Shown in pieces: positions 1-6,062 of a DNA stretch of 7,352 nucleotides (position 1 is its first letter; the number at the start of each line of letters is the position of its first letter). This DNA comes from Microbacteriaceae bacterium UBA6152. GTDB lineage: Bacteria; Actinomycetota; Actinomycetes; Actinomycetales; Microbacteriaceae. The stretch spans positions 999-8,350 of the forward strand of contig DIUS01000002.1 in the NCBI GenBank assembly GCA_002423075.1, given 5' to 3'. Made by a program: the position numbers and the translations under genes. The notes beneath the pieces were generated by a model that had not been told where the DNA came from, searched no databases, and saw only the letters and a list, made by a program, of their open reading frames with translations.

Positions 1-25
1 GTCGCTCCGAACGGCCACCCCACGA

Positions 26-1147
26 CTACAGCAGGTCGTCGCGCCCCGCGAGCTTGATGGCGTCGACGACGCTCTTCACGCGCTGCGCGTGCTCGCGGGT
101 GGTCACGAGCAGAGCATCCGGAGTGTCGACGACAACGATGTCGTGCACGCCGATGAGCGAGATCACCCGGCTCGACTGGCTGACGACGACGCCGCTCGAC
201 GAGTCGGCGAGCACGCGCGCACCCTCGCCGAGGATGGCAAGCTCGCCCGGCCGATTGCCCGAGAGCAGCTTCGCGAGCGATGAGAAGTCGCCGACGTCGT
301 CCCACGCGAAATCGCCGCGCACGACGGCGAGGCGACCGGCGGCCGCCGCGGGCTCGGCCACGGAGTAGTCGATCGCGATTTTCGGCAGCACAGGCCAGAC
401 CGCATCGGTCACGTGCGCACGCGACGAGGTGTCCCACGCCGCCGCGATCTCGAGCAGACCCTCGTGCAGCAGCGGTTCGGTGAGGGCGAGTTGCTCGAGC
501 AGCCTGTCGGCGCGCGCGATGAACATGCCGGCGTTCCACAGGTACTCGCCCGACTCGAGGTAGGCCGTCGCCGTCGCCAGATCGGGCTTCTCGACGAACC
601 GCTCGACGAGGTGCGCGTGCGGCGCGCCCTCGATCGTCAAGGGGTCGCCCTTCGCGATGTAGCCGAACCCCACTGAGGGCTCGGTCGGTGCGATGCCGAT
701 CGTCGTGATGTAGCCCTCGCGCGCCACCGCTACTGCTTCGGCGACCGTGTGCCGAAAGCGCTCTGCGTCAGTGATGACGTGGTCGGCGGCGAACGAGCCG
801 ACGATGACATCGGGATACCGGCGGTGCAGAATCGCCGCCGCGAGGCCGATCGCCGCCGAGGAGTCTTTCGGCTCGCTCTCGAGCACGATGTTGCTCTCGA
901 GCAGATCAGGCAACTGAGCTTCGACGGCGGCGCGGTGCGCACGGCCGGTGACGACCACGATGCCCGCGCTGCCCGCCAGCGGCAGAACACGGTTCCACGT
1001 GTCGCGCAGCAGGGTGTGGCCGCTGCCGGTCAGGTCGTGCAAGAACTTGGGCGCCTCGGCGCGCGAGAGCGGCCACAAGCGCGAGCCGACCCCGCCCGCG
1101 GGAATGATCGCGTGAAAGTCTGGGAGGGTCCCCTCGAGCTCCTGCAT
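26..1147 (-). CDS. manC: Mannose-1-phosphate guanylyltransferase (GDP-mannose pyrophosphorylase), single-domain
   Basis: Makes GDP-mannose from mannose-1-phosphate and GTP in the cytoplasm; GDP-mannose is the donor for mannolipids and glycans. The 373-residue product shows the nucleotidyltransferase signature PAGGVGSRLWPLSR (16-29), followed by APKF (32-35) with the expected lysine. It also has EPKDSSAAIG (92-101), FAADHVI (119-125) with a probable metal-binding Asp122, PSVGFGYI (157-164), VERFVEKPD (181-189), WNAGMFI (204-210), AIDYSV (258-263) and WDDVGDF (282-288). The family forms of some of these blocks differ slightly, for example PETGYGYI and SIDYAVME. The protein ends after the nucleotidyltransferase and short C-terminal region, so it lacks the phosphomannose isomerase cupin domain of bifunctional ManC/AlgA enzymes. 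The frame stays open 105 codons further upstream, but that part overlaps the divergent gene and does not resemble the family, so the ATG at 1147 is chosen. Upstream, AGGGTG could be a Shine-Dalgarno sequence or part of a -10 element. The divergent neighbour is a probable GDP-mannose-using transferase. Confidence 0.93.
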   Translation of the reverse strand: MQELEGTLPDFHAIIPAGGVGSRLWPLSRAEAPKFLHDLTGSGHTLLRDTWNRVLPLAGSAGIVVVTGRAHRAAVEAQLPDLLESNIVLESEPKDSSAAIGLAAAILHRRYPDVIVGSFAADHVITDAERFRHTVAEAVAVAREGYITTIGIAPTEPSVGFGYIAKGDPLTIEGAPHAHLVERFVEKPDLATATAYLESGEYLWNAGMFIARADRLLEQLALTEPLLHEGLLEIAAAWDTSSRAHVTDAVWPVLPKIAIDYSVAEPAAAAGRLAVVRGDFAWDDVGDFSSLAKLLSGNRPGELAILGEGARVLADSSSGVVVSQSSRVISLIGVHDIVVVDTPDALLVTTREHAQRVKSVVDAIKLAGRDDLL

Positions 1148-1154
1148 GCCGGTC

Positions 1155-1160
1155 ACCCTA
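1155..1160 (-). promoter_or_regulatory. Candidate -10 element (TAGGGT) of manC, possibly leaderless
   Basis: Read on the minus strand, TAGGGT fits the actinobacterial TAnnnT -10 pattern and ends 7 bases before the ATG at 1147. Transcription would therefore start at or next to the start codon. No convincing -35 lies 16-19 bases upstream. The overlapping AGGGTG, with 6 bases to the ATG, could instead be a ribosome binding site, so the two readings compete. The palindrome GGTCGACC (1163-1170) lies just upstream and CACGTG (1177-1182) near the middle of the divergent gap. Either could be an operator, but neither matches a site I know. Confidence 0.35.
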
Positions 1161-1200
1161 TCGGTCGACCTTCGTTCACGTGCGGGCAACCGGCTTCGCC

Positions 1201-1206
1201 TACCGT
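1201..1206 (+). promoter_or_regulatory. Weak candidate -10 element (TACCGT) for the GT4 gene
   Basis: TACCGT fits TAnnnT and would place a transcription start near 1213, leaving a leader of about 26 bases that contains the ribosome binding site AGAGAGG (1224-1230), 8 bases before the ATG. The best -35-like sequence, TTCACG at 1175-1180, is 20 bases upstream, which is longer than usual. The call rests mainly on position in a divergent gap. Confidence 0.25.
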
Positions 1207-1238
1207 GGCATCCAGCCGACTCGAGAGAGGCGAATCTC

Positions 1239-2417
1239 ATGCGCGTGGCCGTTGTCAGCGAGAGCTTTCTTCCCACCGTCAACGGCGTCACGACGAGCGT
1301 GCTGCGAGTGCTCGAGCACGTGAAGGCACGGGGCCACGAGTCCGTCGTGATCGCCCCCGCCGGCGCGCCCACCGAGTATGCGGGGGCGCGCGTCGTGTCG
1401 GTGCCGACCGTGTCGTACCGCGAATTCCCGGTGGGGCTGCCGACACCGATCGTCTCGCGCACGCTCGCCGAGTTCGCCCCCGATGTGGTGCACGCCGCCT
1501 CGCCCTTCCTTCTCGGGGCTCACGCCATCGGCGCCGCCTCGCGCTTGGGCATCCCGTCGGTCGCGATCTTCCAGACCGATGTGGCGGGCTACGCCAGGCG
1601 CAACCGGCTCGCGGCCGCCACCTCATTCGCCTGGCGCGTCGTGAACCTCGTGCACGACAAGGCCGACCTGACGCTCGCGCCCTCGAGCTCTGCTCTGGGC
1701 GACCTCGCCGCCGCGGGAGTGCAGCGACTCGACCACTGGGGCCGCGGCGTCGACCTCGACGGGTATCACCCCCGGCTCCGCCACGATCCTGAAGCGCTCG
1801 CGTTGCGAGCGCGTCTCGCACCGGCCGGCGAGCTGCTCGTCGGCTATGTCGGCAGGCTCGCGCCCGAGAAGCAGGTCGAACGATTCGCTGAGCTGCGCGG
1901 CGTGCCGGGCATCCGCATCGTGATCGTCGGCGACGGCCCCTCCGCACCCAGCGTGCGCACCGCTCTGAAGGGGATGCCCGTCGAGTACCTCGGCACCCTG
2001 CACGGCCGGCGGCTCGCGCTCGCCTACGCCTCGTTCGACGTCTTCGCCCACACCGGGTGCGAAGAGACCTTCGGCCAGACCATCCAAGAAGCACAGGCCT
2101 CGGGCCTGCCGGTGATCGCCCCCCGGTCTGGCGGACCGATCGACCTGATCGACCACGGTCGCACCGGGTTGCTCACCGACCCCGATGATCCGCGCTCGCT
2201 GCGCACGGCCGTTCGTGAACTCGCAGCCGACGCCGCTCTGCGCGCGAGGCTCGGCGAGTCCGGCCGACGAGCGGTGCTCGGCCGCACCTGGCAATCTGTC
2301 GGGGACCAATTGATCGGGCACTACGAGCGGGTCATCGACGAGGTGCGCGCGCGTCGGGCCGCCGATGCCGAGACGATCTTCCGCCTACTGGGCGCGCCCG
2401 GTGCTCGACTGTTCTGA
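1239..2417 (+). CDS. GT4-family glycosyltransferase, probable GDP-mannose-dependent alpha-mannosyltransferase (MgtA/PimB-like)
   Basis: Probably transfers mannose from GDP-mannose to a membrane lipid acceptor at the inner face of the membrane. The 392-residue protein has the two-lobed GT-B pattern of family GT4. The N-terminal lobe begins with the beta-strand VAVVSESFLP and the NGVTTSV loop (3-21), typical of MgtA/SQD2-type enzymes. FQTDVAGYA (111-119) and WGRGVDLDGYHP (167-178) follow. The C-terminal lobe carries YVGRLAPEKQ (203-212) with Arg206 and Lys211 for donor phosphates, then HTGCEETFGQTIQEA (271-285). That block contains the E-x7-E pair Glu276/Glu284, followed by GLPVIAPRSGGP (289-300). 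No signal peptide or membrane helix is visible. The ATG at 1239 is chosen because AGAGAGG sits 8 bases upstream and homology begins there; an open stretch back to 1146 overlaps manC and is rejected. Divergence from the GDP-mannose synthase supports mannose as donor sugar, but the acceptor (glucuronosyl-diacylglycerol, phosphatidylinositol mannoside or other) cannot be read from the sequence. Confidence 0.88.
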   Translation: MRVAVVSESFLPTVNGVTTSVLRVLEHVKARGHESVVIAPAGAPTEYAGARVVSVPTVSYREFPVGLPTPIVSRTLAEFAPDVVHAASPFLLGAHAIGAASRLGIPSVAIFQTDVAGYARRNRLAAATSFAWRVVNLVHDKADLTLAPSSSALGDLAAAGVQRLDHWGRGVDLDGYHPRLRHDPEALALRARLAPAGELLVGYVGRLAPEKQVERFAELRGVPGIRIVIVGDGPSAPSVRTALKGMPVEYLGTLHGRRLALAYASFDVFAHTGCEETFGQTIQEAQASGLPVIAPRSGGPIDLIDHGRTGLLTDPDDPRSLRTAVRELAADAALRARLGESGRRAVLGRTWQSVGDQLIGHYERVIDEVRARRAADAETIFRLLGAPGARLF

Positions 2418-2421
2418 GCAC
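2401..2421 (+). terminator. Small hairpin over the end of the GT4 gene, weak terminator candidate
   Basis: GTGCTC (2401-2406) pairs perfectly with GAGCAC (2416-2421) around a 9-base loop, and the TGA stop at 2415-2417 lies in the structure. No run of T follows, so it does not meet the usual intrinsic-terminator rule. It could be a weak terminator, an mRNA 3'-end stabiliser, or chance in GC-rich DNA. It is the only symmetric element between the GT4 gene and the sdh promoter region. Confidence 0.25.
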
Positions 2422-2436
2422 GCAGACAAGTCGACG

Positions 2437-2442
2437 TAGACT
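2437..2442 (+). promoter_or_regulatory. Candidate -10 element (TAGACT) of the sdhCDAB operon
   Basis: TAGACT fits the TAnnnT consensus of the main actinobacterial sigma factor and would start transcription near 2449, giving a leader of about 93 bases before sdhC. No good TTGACA-like -35 is present at 16-19 bases. Two copies of CAAGTCGA (2427-2434 and 2461-2468) flank the hexamer with starts 34 bases apart, as an operator pair might. An alternative -10, TGGTAT at 2445-2450, cannot be excluded. Confidence 0.35.
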
Positions 2443-2491
2443 GCTGGTATCGGCGACCACCAAGTCGAGAATCGGAATCCAGCCGGAGTCC

Positions 2492-2515
2492 ACGGGCGCG
2501 AGAGATCGCGTGCGT
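2492..2515 (+). promoter_or_regulatory. Stem-loop in the sdh operon leader
   Basis: Ten bases (2492-2501) can pair with ten bases (2506-2515) with one G-U wobble and one G-G mismatch, closed by a GAGA tetraloop of the stable GNRA class. The structure ends 12 bases before the strong ribosome binding site of sdhC. It could affect translation, RNA stability or protein binding. It does not resemble any riboswitch I know, and no T-run follows, so it is not an obvious attenuator. Confidence 0.4.
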
Positions 2516-2527
2516 CGTCACTGCCCT

Positions 2528-2535
2528 GAGGAGGG
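2528..2535 (+). promoter_or_regulatory. Strong ribosome binding site of sdhC, decides the GTG start
   Basis: GAGGAGGG is a near-perfect Shine-Dalgarno sequence 6 bases before the GTG at 2542. It favours this start over the in-frame ATG at 2572, which has only the weaker GGAG (2560-2563) upstream. Confidence 0.8.
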
Positions 2536-2541
2536 TTTCTC

Positions 2542-2988
2542 GTGCCAGCGAAGGCATCGGGAGCCGGAGCGATGAGCTCGTCGGCAACCATTGAAGTATC
2601 CCCACCGCGTCGTTCGCCGATTCCCGGCGGCACGCTGTATCGCGGCAACGAAGGCATGTGGTCGTGGGTGCTGCACCGCATCACCGGTGTCGCCATCTAC
2701 TTCTTCTTGCTCGTGCACATTCTCGACACCGCGCTGGTGCGGGTGAGCCCCGAGGCGTACAACCAGGTCATCGGCGCCTACAAGACGCCCATCATGGGCC
2801 TCGGCGAGGTCGCCCTAGTCGGCGCGATCGGCTTTCACGCCCTGAACGGTCTGCGCATCATCCTCATCGACTTCTGGGGGGTCGGCACCCGCCATCAGAA
2901 GGCGATGTTCTACATCGTGCTCGTCGTGTGGCTCGTGCTCATGATCGGGTTCACCCCCCGCCACCTCATGAACGTGTTTGGGGGCTGA
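2542..2988 (+). CDS. sdhC: Succinate dehydrogenase cytochrome b556 subunit (membrane anchor SdhC)
   Basis: One of two membrane anchors of succinate dehydrogenase; it helps form the quinone site and binds haem b. The 148-residue product has a hydrophilic N-terminus of about 40 residues. The family motif HRITG (45-49) follows at the start of the first helix (about 47-66). The second helix is at about 86-108 and the third at about 121-138. GFHALNGLR (97-105) corresponds to the H-x3-G-x-R block of SdhC, so His99 aligns with the E. coli haem ligand His84. A further histidine, His59, lies in the first helix. The GTG start is set by the Shine-Dalgarno at 2528-2535; starting at ATG 2572 would shorten the protein by ten residues without touching the fold. 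sdhD follows after two bases, so the two anchors are probably translationally coupled. The order C-D-A-B matches mycobacterial Sdh2-type operons. Confidence 0.95.
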   Translation: MPAKASGAGAMSSSATIEVSPPRRSPIPGGTLYRGNEGMWSWVLHRITGVAIYFFLLVHILDTALVRVSPEAYNQVIGAYKTPIMGLGEVALVGAIGFHALNGLRIILIDFWGVGTRHQKAMFYIVLVVWLVLMIGFTPRHLMNVFGG

Positions 2989-2990
2989 TC

Positions 2991-3446
2991 ATGGCGATCA
3001 ACATTGCACTCGATGCCCCCCGCTCACCCTCAGCCCGCACGAAGCGCGGCGTGAACTGGGAGAAGTGGGGCTGGATCTACATGCGCGTCTCGGGCGTCGC
3101 CCTCGTGGCGCTCATCTTCGGGCACCTGTTCGTCAACCTCTTCTTGGGCGATGGCGTGAGCCAGATCGACTTCGCCTTCGTGGCGGGTAAGCTCAGCGAC
3201 CCGTTCTGGCAATGGTACGACTTCTTCCTGCTGTGGCTCGCTCTCATTCACGGCACGAACGGCATGCGCACGATCATCAACGACTACGTCGCCACGGTGA
3301 GCGTGCGGCGCATTCTGCAGAGCGCCCTGCTGTCATCGACCGTCGTGCTGCTCGTGCTCGGCACGCTCGTCATCTTCACCTTCGACCCGTGCCCCGCTGG
3401 GGCCGACCCCGAGCTCGTCGCGTCGTTCTGCGCCGAAACCCTCTAG
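2991..3446 (+). CDS. sdhD: Succinate dehydrogenase hydrophobic anchor subunit SdhD
   Basis: Second membrane anchor of complex II; with SdhC it holds haem b and the quinone site and tethers SdhA-SdhB to the membrane. The 151-residue product has three predicted helices, at about 34-52, 74-91 and 108-131. MRVSG (31-35) opens the first. HGTNGMRTIINDY (87-99) at the end of the second matches the SdhD block in which E. coli has His71 (haem) and Asp82-Tyr83 (quinone). The spacing is the same here: His87 and Asp98-Tyr99. His45 in the first helix is an additional candidate haem ligand. The ATG follows the sdhC stop by two bases, and its GGGGG ribosome binding site (2980-2984) lies within the end of sdhC. 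A Cys-containing tail (134-147) follows the last helix. sdhA starts 13 bases downstream. Confidence 0.95.
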   Translation: MAINIALDAPRSPSARTKRGVNWEKWGWIYMRVSGVALVALIFGHLFVNLFLGDGVSQIDFAFVAGKLSDPFWQWYDFFLLWLALIHGTNGMRTIINDYVATVSVRRILQSALLSSTVVLLVLGTLVIFTFDPCPAGADPELVASFCAETL

Positions 3447-3459
3447 ACGGAAGCCCGCT

Positions 3460-5250
3460 GTGACTACTGAGACCATGACCACGCCCGCGACTCCAGTCGT
3501 GCACGAGCACCAGTTCGACGTCGTCATCGTCGGCGCCGGTGGCGCCGGCATGCGCGCGGCCATCGAGGCCGGGCCCAACGCCAAGACCGCCGTCATCTCG
3601 AAGCTCTACCCGACGCGCTCGCACACGGGCGCTGCGCAGGGCGGCATGGCCGCCGCCCTCGCGAACGTCGAGGAAGACAGCTGGGAGTGGCACACCTTCG
3701 ACACCGTCAAGGGCGGCGACTACCTCGTCGACCAGGACGCGGCCGAGATTCTCGCCAAGGAGGCCATCGACGCGATCTACGACCTCGAGAACATGGGCCT
3801 GCCGTTCAACCGCACGCCCGACGGCAAGATCGACCAGCGCCGTTTCGGCGGCCACACGCGTGACCACGGCAAGGCCCCCGTGCGTCGCGCCTGCTACGCC
3901 GCCGACCGCACCGGCCACATGATCTTGCAGACGCTCTTCCAGAACTGCGTCAAGCTCGGCATCGAGTTCTACAACGAGTTCTACGTGCTCGATCTCGTCA
4001 TGAACGAAGGCAAGGCCGCGGGCGTCGTCGCTTACGAACTCGCCACGGGTGACCTGCACGTGTTCCACGCCAAGAGCATCATCTTCGCCACCGGCGGTTA
4101 CGGCAAGATCTACAAGACGACGTCGAACGCGCACACCCTCACGGGCGACGGCGTCGGCATCATCTGGCGCAAGGGCATCCCGCTCGAAGACATGGAGTTC
4201 TTCCAGTTCCACCCGACCGGACTCGCCGGCCTGGGCATTCTGCTCACCGAAGGTGCCCGAGGCGAGGGCGCGATCCTACGCAACGCAAGCGGCGAGCGGT
4301 TCATGGAACGTTACGCCCCGACGATCAAAGACCTCGCGCCGCGCGACATCATCTCGCGCTGCATGGTGCAAGAGGTCGCTGAAGGCCGCGGCGCGGGCCC
4401 GAACAAGGACTACGTGCTGCTCGACTGCACCCACCTGGGTGCCGAGGTGCTCGAGACCAAGCTGCCCGACATCACCGAGTTCGCGCGCACCTACCTCGGC
4501 GTCGACCCCGTCGTCGAGCCCGTGCCGGTCATGCCCACGGCCCACTACGCCATGGGCGGTATTCCCACCAACATCAAGGCCGAGGTGCTGAGCGACAACG
4601 ACACCGTGATCCCCGGCCTCTACGCCGCGGGTGAGTGCGCGTGCGTCTCGGTGCACGGCTCGAACCGCCTCGGTACCAACTCGCTGCTCGACATCAACGT
4701 GTTCGGCAAGCGTGCGGGCCAGTACTCGGTCGAGTACGCGAATAGCGCCGACTTCGTGCCGATGCCGACCGACCCGGCCAAAGAGGTGCGCGAGCTCGTC
4801 GAGCGCCTGCGCACGTCGAACGGCACCGAGCGCGTCTCGGTGCTGCGCAAAGAGCTGCAGGAAGAGATGGACAAGAACGCCCAGGTATTCCGAACCGAGG
4901 AGAGCCTCGAGAGCGTCACGAAGACCATCCAGTCGCTGCGTGAGCGCTACCAGAACATCGGCATCCACGACCGCGGCAAGCGGTTCAACACCGATCTGCT
5001 CGAGGCGATCGAGCTCGGCTTCTTGCTCGACATCGCCGAGGTTGTTGTCTACTCGGCACGCAACCGCAAAGAGAGCCGCGGCGGCCACATGCGCGACGAC
5101 TATCCCGACCGCAATGACGCCGACTACATGCAGCACACGATGGCCTACCTCACGGGCGATGCCCACAGCGCCGACGCGAGCGACCACATCCGCATGGACT
5201 GGAAGCCCGTCGTGATCACACACTACCAACCAATGGAAAGGAAGTACTGA
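3460..5250 (+). CDS. sdhA: Succinate dehydrogenase flavoprotein subunit SdhA
   Basis: Catalytic subunit: oxidises succinate to fumarate using covalently bound FAD, on the cytoplasmic face of the membrane. The 596-residue product has the usual family length. The FAD-binding motif GAGGAG (25-30) lies in the first beta-alpha-beta fold. RSHTGAAQGG (53-62) contains His55, the covalent FAD attachment residue. The active-site set known from E. coli is complete: His251 in HPTG, Thr263-Glu264 in LLTEGARGEG, Arg295 in LAPRD (aligned to the proton-shuttling Arg286), His362 in AHYAMGG and Arg403 in SNRLG. A C-terminal helical domain and the conserved end region (from about 430) follow. The GTG at 3460 is preceded by GGAAG (3449-3453) with a 6-base gap; ATG 3475 is an alternative start five codons later. 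The sdhB ATG overlaps the TGA stop by one base, so translation of the two is coupled. Nothing suggests a fumarate reductase rather than a dehydrogenase, but sequence alone does not exclude reversible use. Confidence 0.98.
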   Translation: MTTETMTTPATPVVHEHQFDVVIVGAGGAGMRAAIEAGPNAKTAVISKLYPTRSHTGAAQGGMAAALANVEEDSWEWHTFDTVKGGDYLVDQDAAEILAKEAIDAIYDLENMGLPFNRTPDGKIDQRRFGGHTRDHGKAPVRRACYAADRTGHMILQTLFQNCVKLGIEFYNEFYVLDLVMNEGKAAGVVAYELATGDLHVFHAKSIIFATGGYGKIYKTTSNAHTLTGDGVGIIWRKGIPLEDMEFFQFHPTGLAGLGILLTEGARGEGAILRNASGERFMERYAPTIKDLAPRDIISRCMVQEVAEGRGAGPNKDYVLLDCTHLGAEVLETKLPDITEFARTYLGVDPVVEPVPVMPTAHYAMGGIPTNIKAEVLSDNDTVIPGLYAAGECACVSVHGSNRLGTNSLLDINVFGKRAGQYSVEYANSADFVPMPTDPAKEVRELVERLRTSNGTERVSVLRKELQEEMDKNAQVFRTEESLESVTKTIQSLRERYQNIGIHDRGKRFNTDLLEAIELGFLLDIAEVVVYSARNRKESRGGHMRDDYPDRNDADYMQHTMAYLTGDAHSADASDHIRMDWKPVVITHYQPMERKY

Positions 5251-5999
5251 TGGCGACCGCCACCGAGACGCCCGCCGAGGTCGGCGCCATTCAAGAATTC
5301 ACCGTCACCCTCATCATCCGTCGGTTCGACCCGGAGAAAGACGCCGAGCCCTACTGGCAAGACTTCGACGTGCAGATGTACTCGACCGACCGCGTGCTCG
5401 ACGCCCTGCACAAGGTGAAGTGGGACCAAGACGGCACGCTATCGTTCCGGCGTTCGTGCGCCCACGGCATCTGCGGCTCTGACGCCATGCGCATCAACGG
5501 CCGCAACCGCCTGGCGTGCAAGACGCTCATCAAAGACCTCGACATCACGAAGCCGATCTACATCGAGGCGATCAAGGGCCTGCCACTCGAGAAAGACCTC
5601 ATCGTCGACATGGAGCCCTTCTTCGCGTCGTACCGTCAGGTGCAGCCCTTCCTGCAGTCGAGTTCGAAGCCCGAGAAAGAGCGCCTGCAGTCGGTCGAAG
5701 AGCGCGCGCGCTTCGACGACACGACCAAGTGCATCCTCTGCGCCGCCTGCACCTCGTCGTGCCCCGTGTTTTGGACCGACGGCCAGTACTTCGGCCCGGC
5801 CGCCATCGTCAACGCTCACCGGTTCATCTTCGACAGCCGCGACGACCAGGCTCAGGTACGTCTCGACATCCTCAACGACAAAGAGGGTGTGTGGCGCTGC
5901 CGCACGACCTTCAACTGCTCGGAGGCTTGCCCGCGCGGCATCGAGGTCACGAAGGCCATCGCCGAGGTGAAGCAAGCCATCTTGCGCGGCACGCCGTAG
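5250..5999 (+). CDS. sdhB: Succinate dehydrogenase iron-sulphur subunit SdhB
   Basis: Carries electrons from the FAD of SdhA to the quinone site through three iron-sulphur clusters. The 249-residue product has an N-terminal ferredoxin-like domain with C-x4-C-x2-D-x11-C (Cys70, Cys75, Asp78, Cys90). The Asp as third position ligand also occurs in E. coli SdhB, so it is not a defect. The C-terminal domain has C-x2-C-x2-C-x3-CP (Cys161, 164, 167, 171), then Cys207 and C-x3-CP (Cys213, 217). Together these supply the ligands of the [4Fe-4S] and [3Fe-4S] clusters. Trp175, just after CPVF, fits the quinone-site tryptophan of the family. The ATG overlaps the sdhA stop (TGATG) and is served by AGGAAG (5239-5244), 5 bases upstream. 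This is the last gene of the operon; a GC-rich hairpin begins 21 bases after the stop. Confidence 0.98.
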   Translation: MATATETPAEVGAIQEFTVTLIIRRFDPEKDAEPYWQDFDVQMYSTDRVLDALHKVKWDQDGTLSFRRSCAHGICGSDAMRINGRNRLACKTLIKDLDITKPIYIEAIKGLPLEKDLIVDMEPFFASYRQVQPFLQSSSKPEKERLQSVEERARFDDTTKCILCAACTSSCPVFWTDGQYFGPAAIVNAHRFIFDSRDDQAQVRLDILNDKEGVWRCRTTFNCSEACPRGIEVTKAIAEVKQAILRGTP

Positions 6000-6020
6000 C
6001 ACTTCTCGACATCTCGCGAC

Positions 6021-6046
6021 AGGCCCCGGAGTCAACCCCGGGGCCT
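6021..6046 (+). terminator. Hairpin terminator candidate after sdhB
   Basis: AGGCCCCGG (6021-6029) pairs perfectly with CCGGGGCCT (6038-6046): nine base pairs, eight of them G-C, around an 8-base loop. Only TTCGCT-like sequence follows, not a T-run, which is common for terminators in high-GC actinobacteria. Its place between the sdhB stop and the next gene's start makes it the natural end of the sdh transcript. Confidence 0.7.
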
Positions 6047-6050
6047 TCGC

Positions 6051-6056
6051 TATGGT
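6051..6056 (+). promoter_or_regulatory. Candidate -10 element (TATGGT) of the YihY-like gene, probably leaderless
   Basis: TATGGT fits TAnnnT and lies 6 bases before the GTG at 6063, so transcription would start at or next to the start codon. The intervening GGCGGG is purine-rich but abuts the GTG too closely for a normal Shine-Dalgarno gap. The position expected for a -35 falls inside the upstream hairpin and has no consensus match. Confidence 0.45.
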
Positions 6057-6062
6057 GGCGGG

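Noticed and set aside
1..25. Possible end of another gene before manC
   Set aside because: Only 25 bases are present downstream of the manC stop; neither a reading frame nor a hairpin can be judged.
1146..1238. 31-codon upstream extension of the GT4 gene
   Set aside because: It would overlap the manC start and lacks a ribosome binding site; the ATG at 1239 has AGAGAGG upstream and starts directly at the conserved first beta-strand.
1148..1462. 105-codon upstream extension of manC
   Set aside because: It runs across the divergent gap into the GT4 coding sequence and has no similarity to the N-terminus of the family, which begins just before the AIIPAGG block.
1288..2094. Minus-strand open frame of 268 codons opposite the GT4 gene
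   Set aside because: The product is extremely Arg/Ala-rich and without motifs, while the plus strand encodes a complete GT4 enzyme.
4276..5229. Minus-strand open frame of 317 codons opposite sdhA
   Set aside because: The Val/His/Asp-rich product without motifs mirrors the sdhA reading frame and has no ribosome binding site of its own.
5481..5489. Asp78 in place of Cys in the [2Fe-2S] motif of SdhB as a possible defect
   Set aside because: The same Asp ligand is known in E. coli SdhB, so it is a normal family variant.
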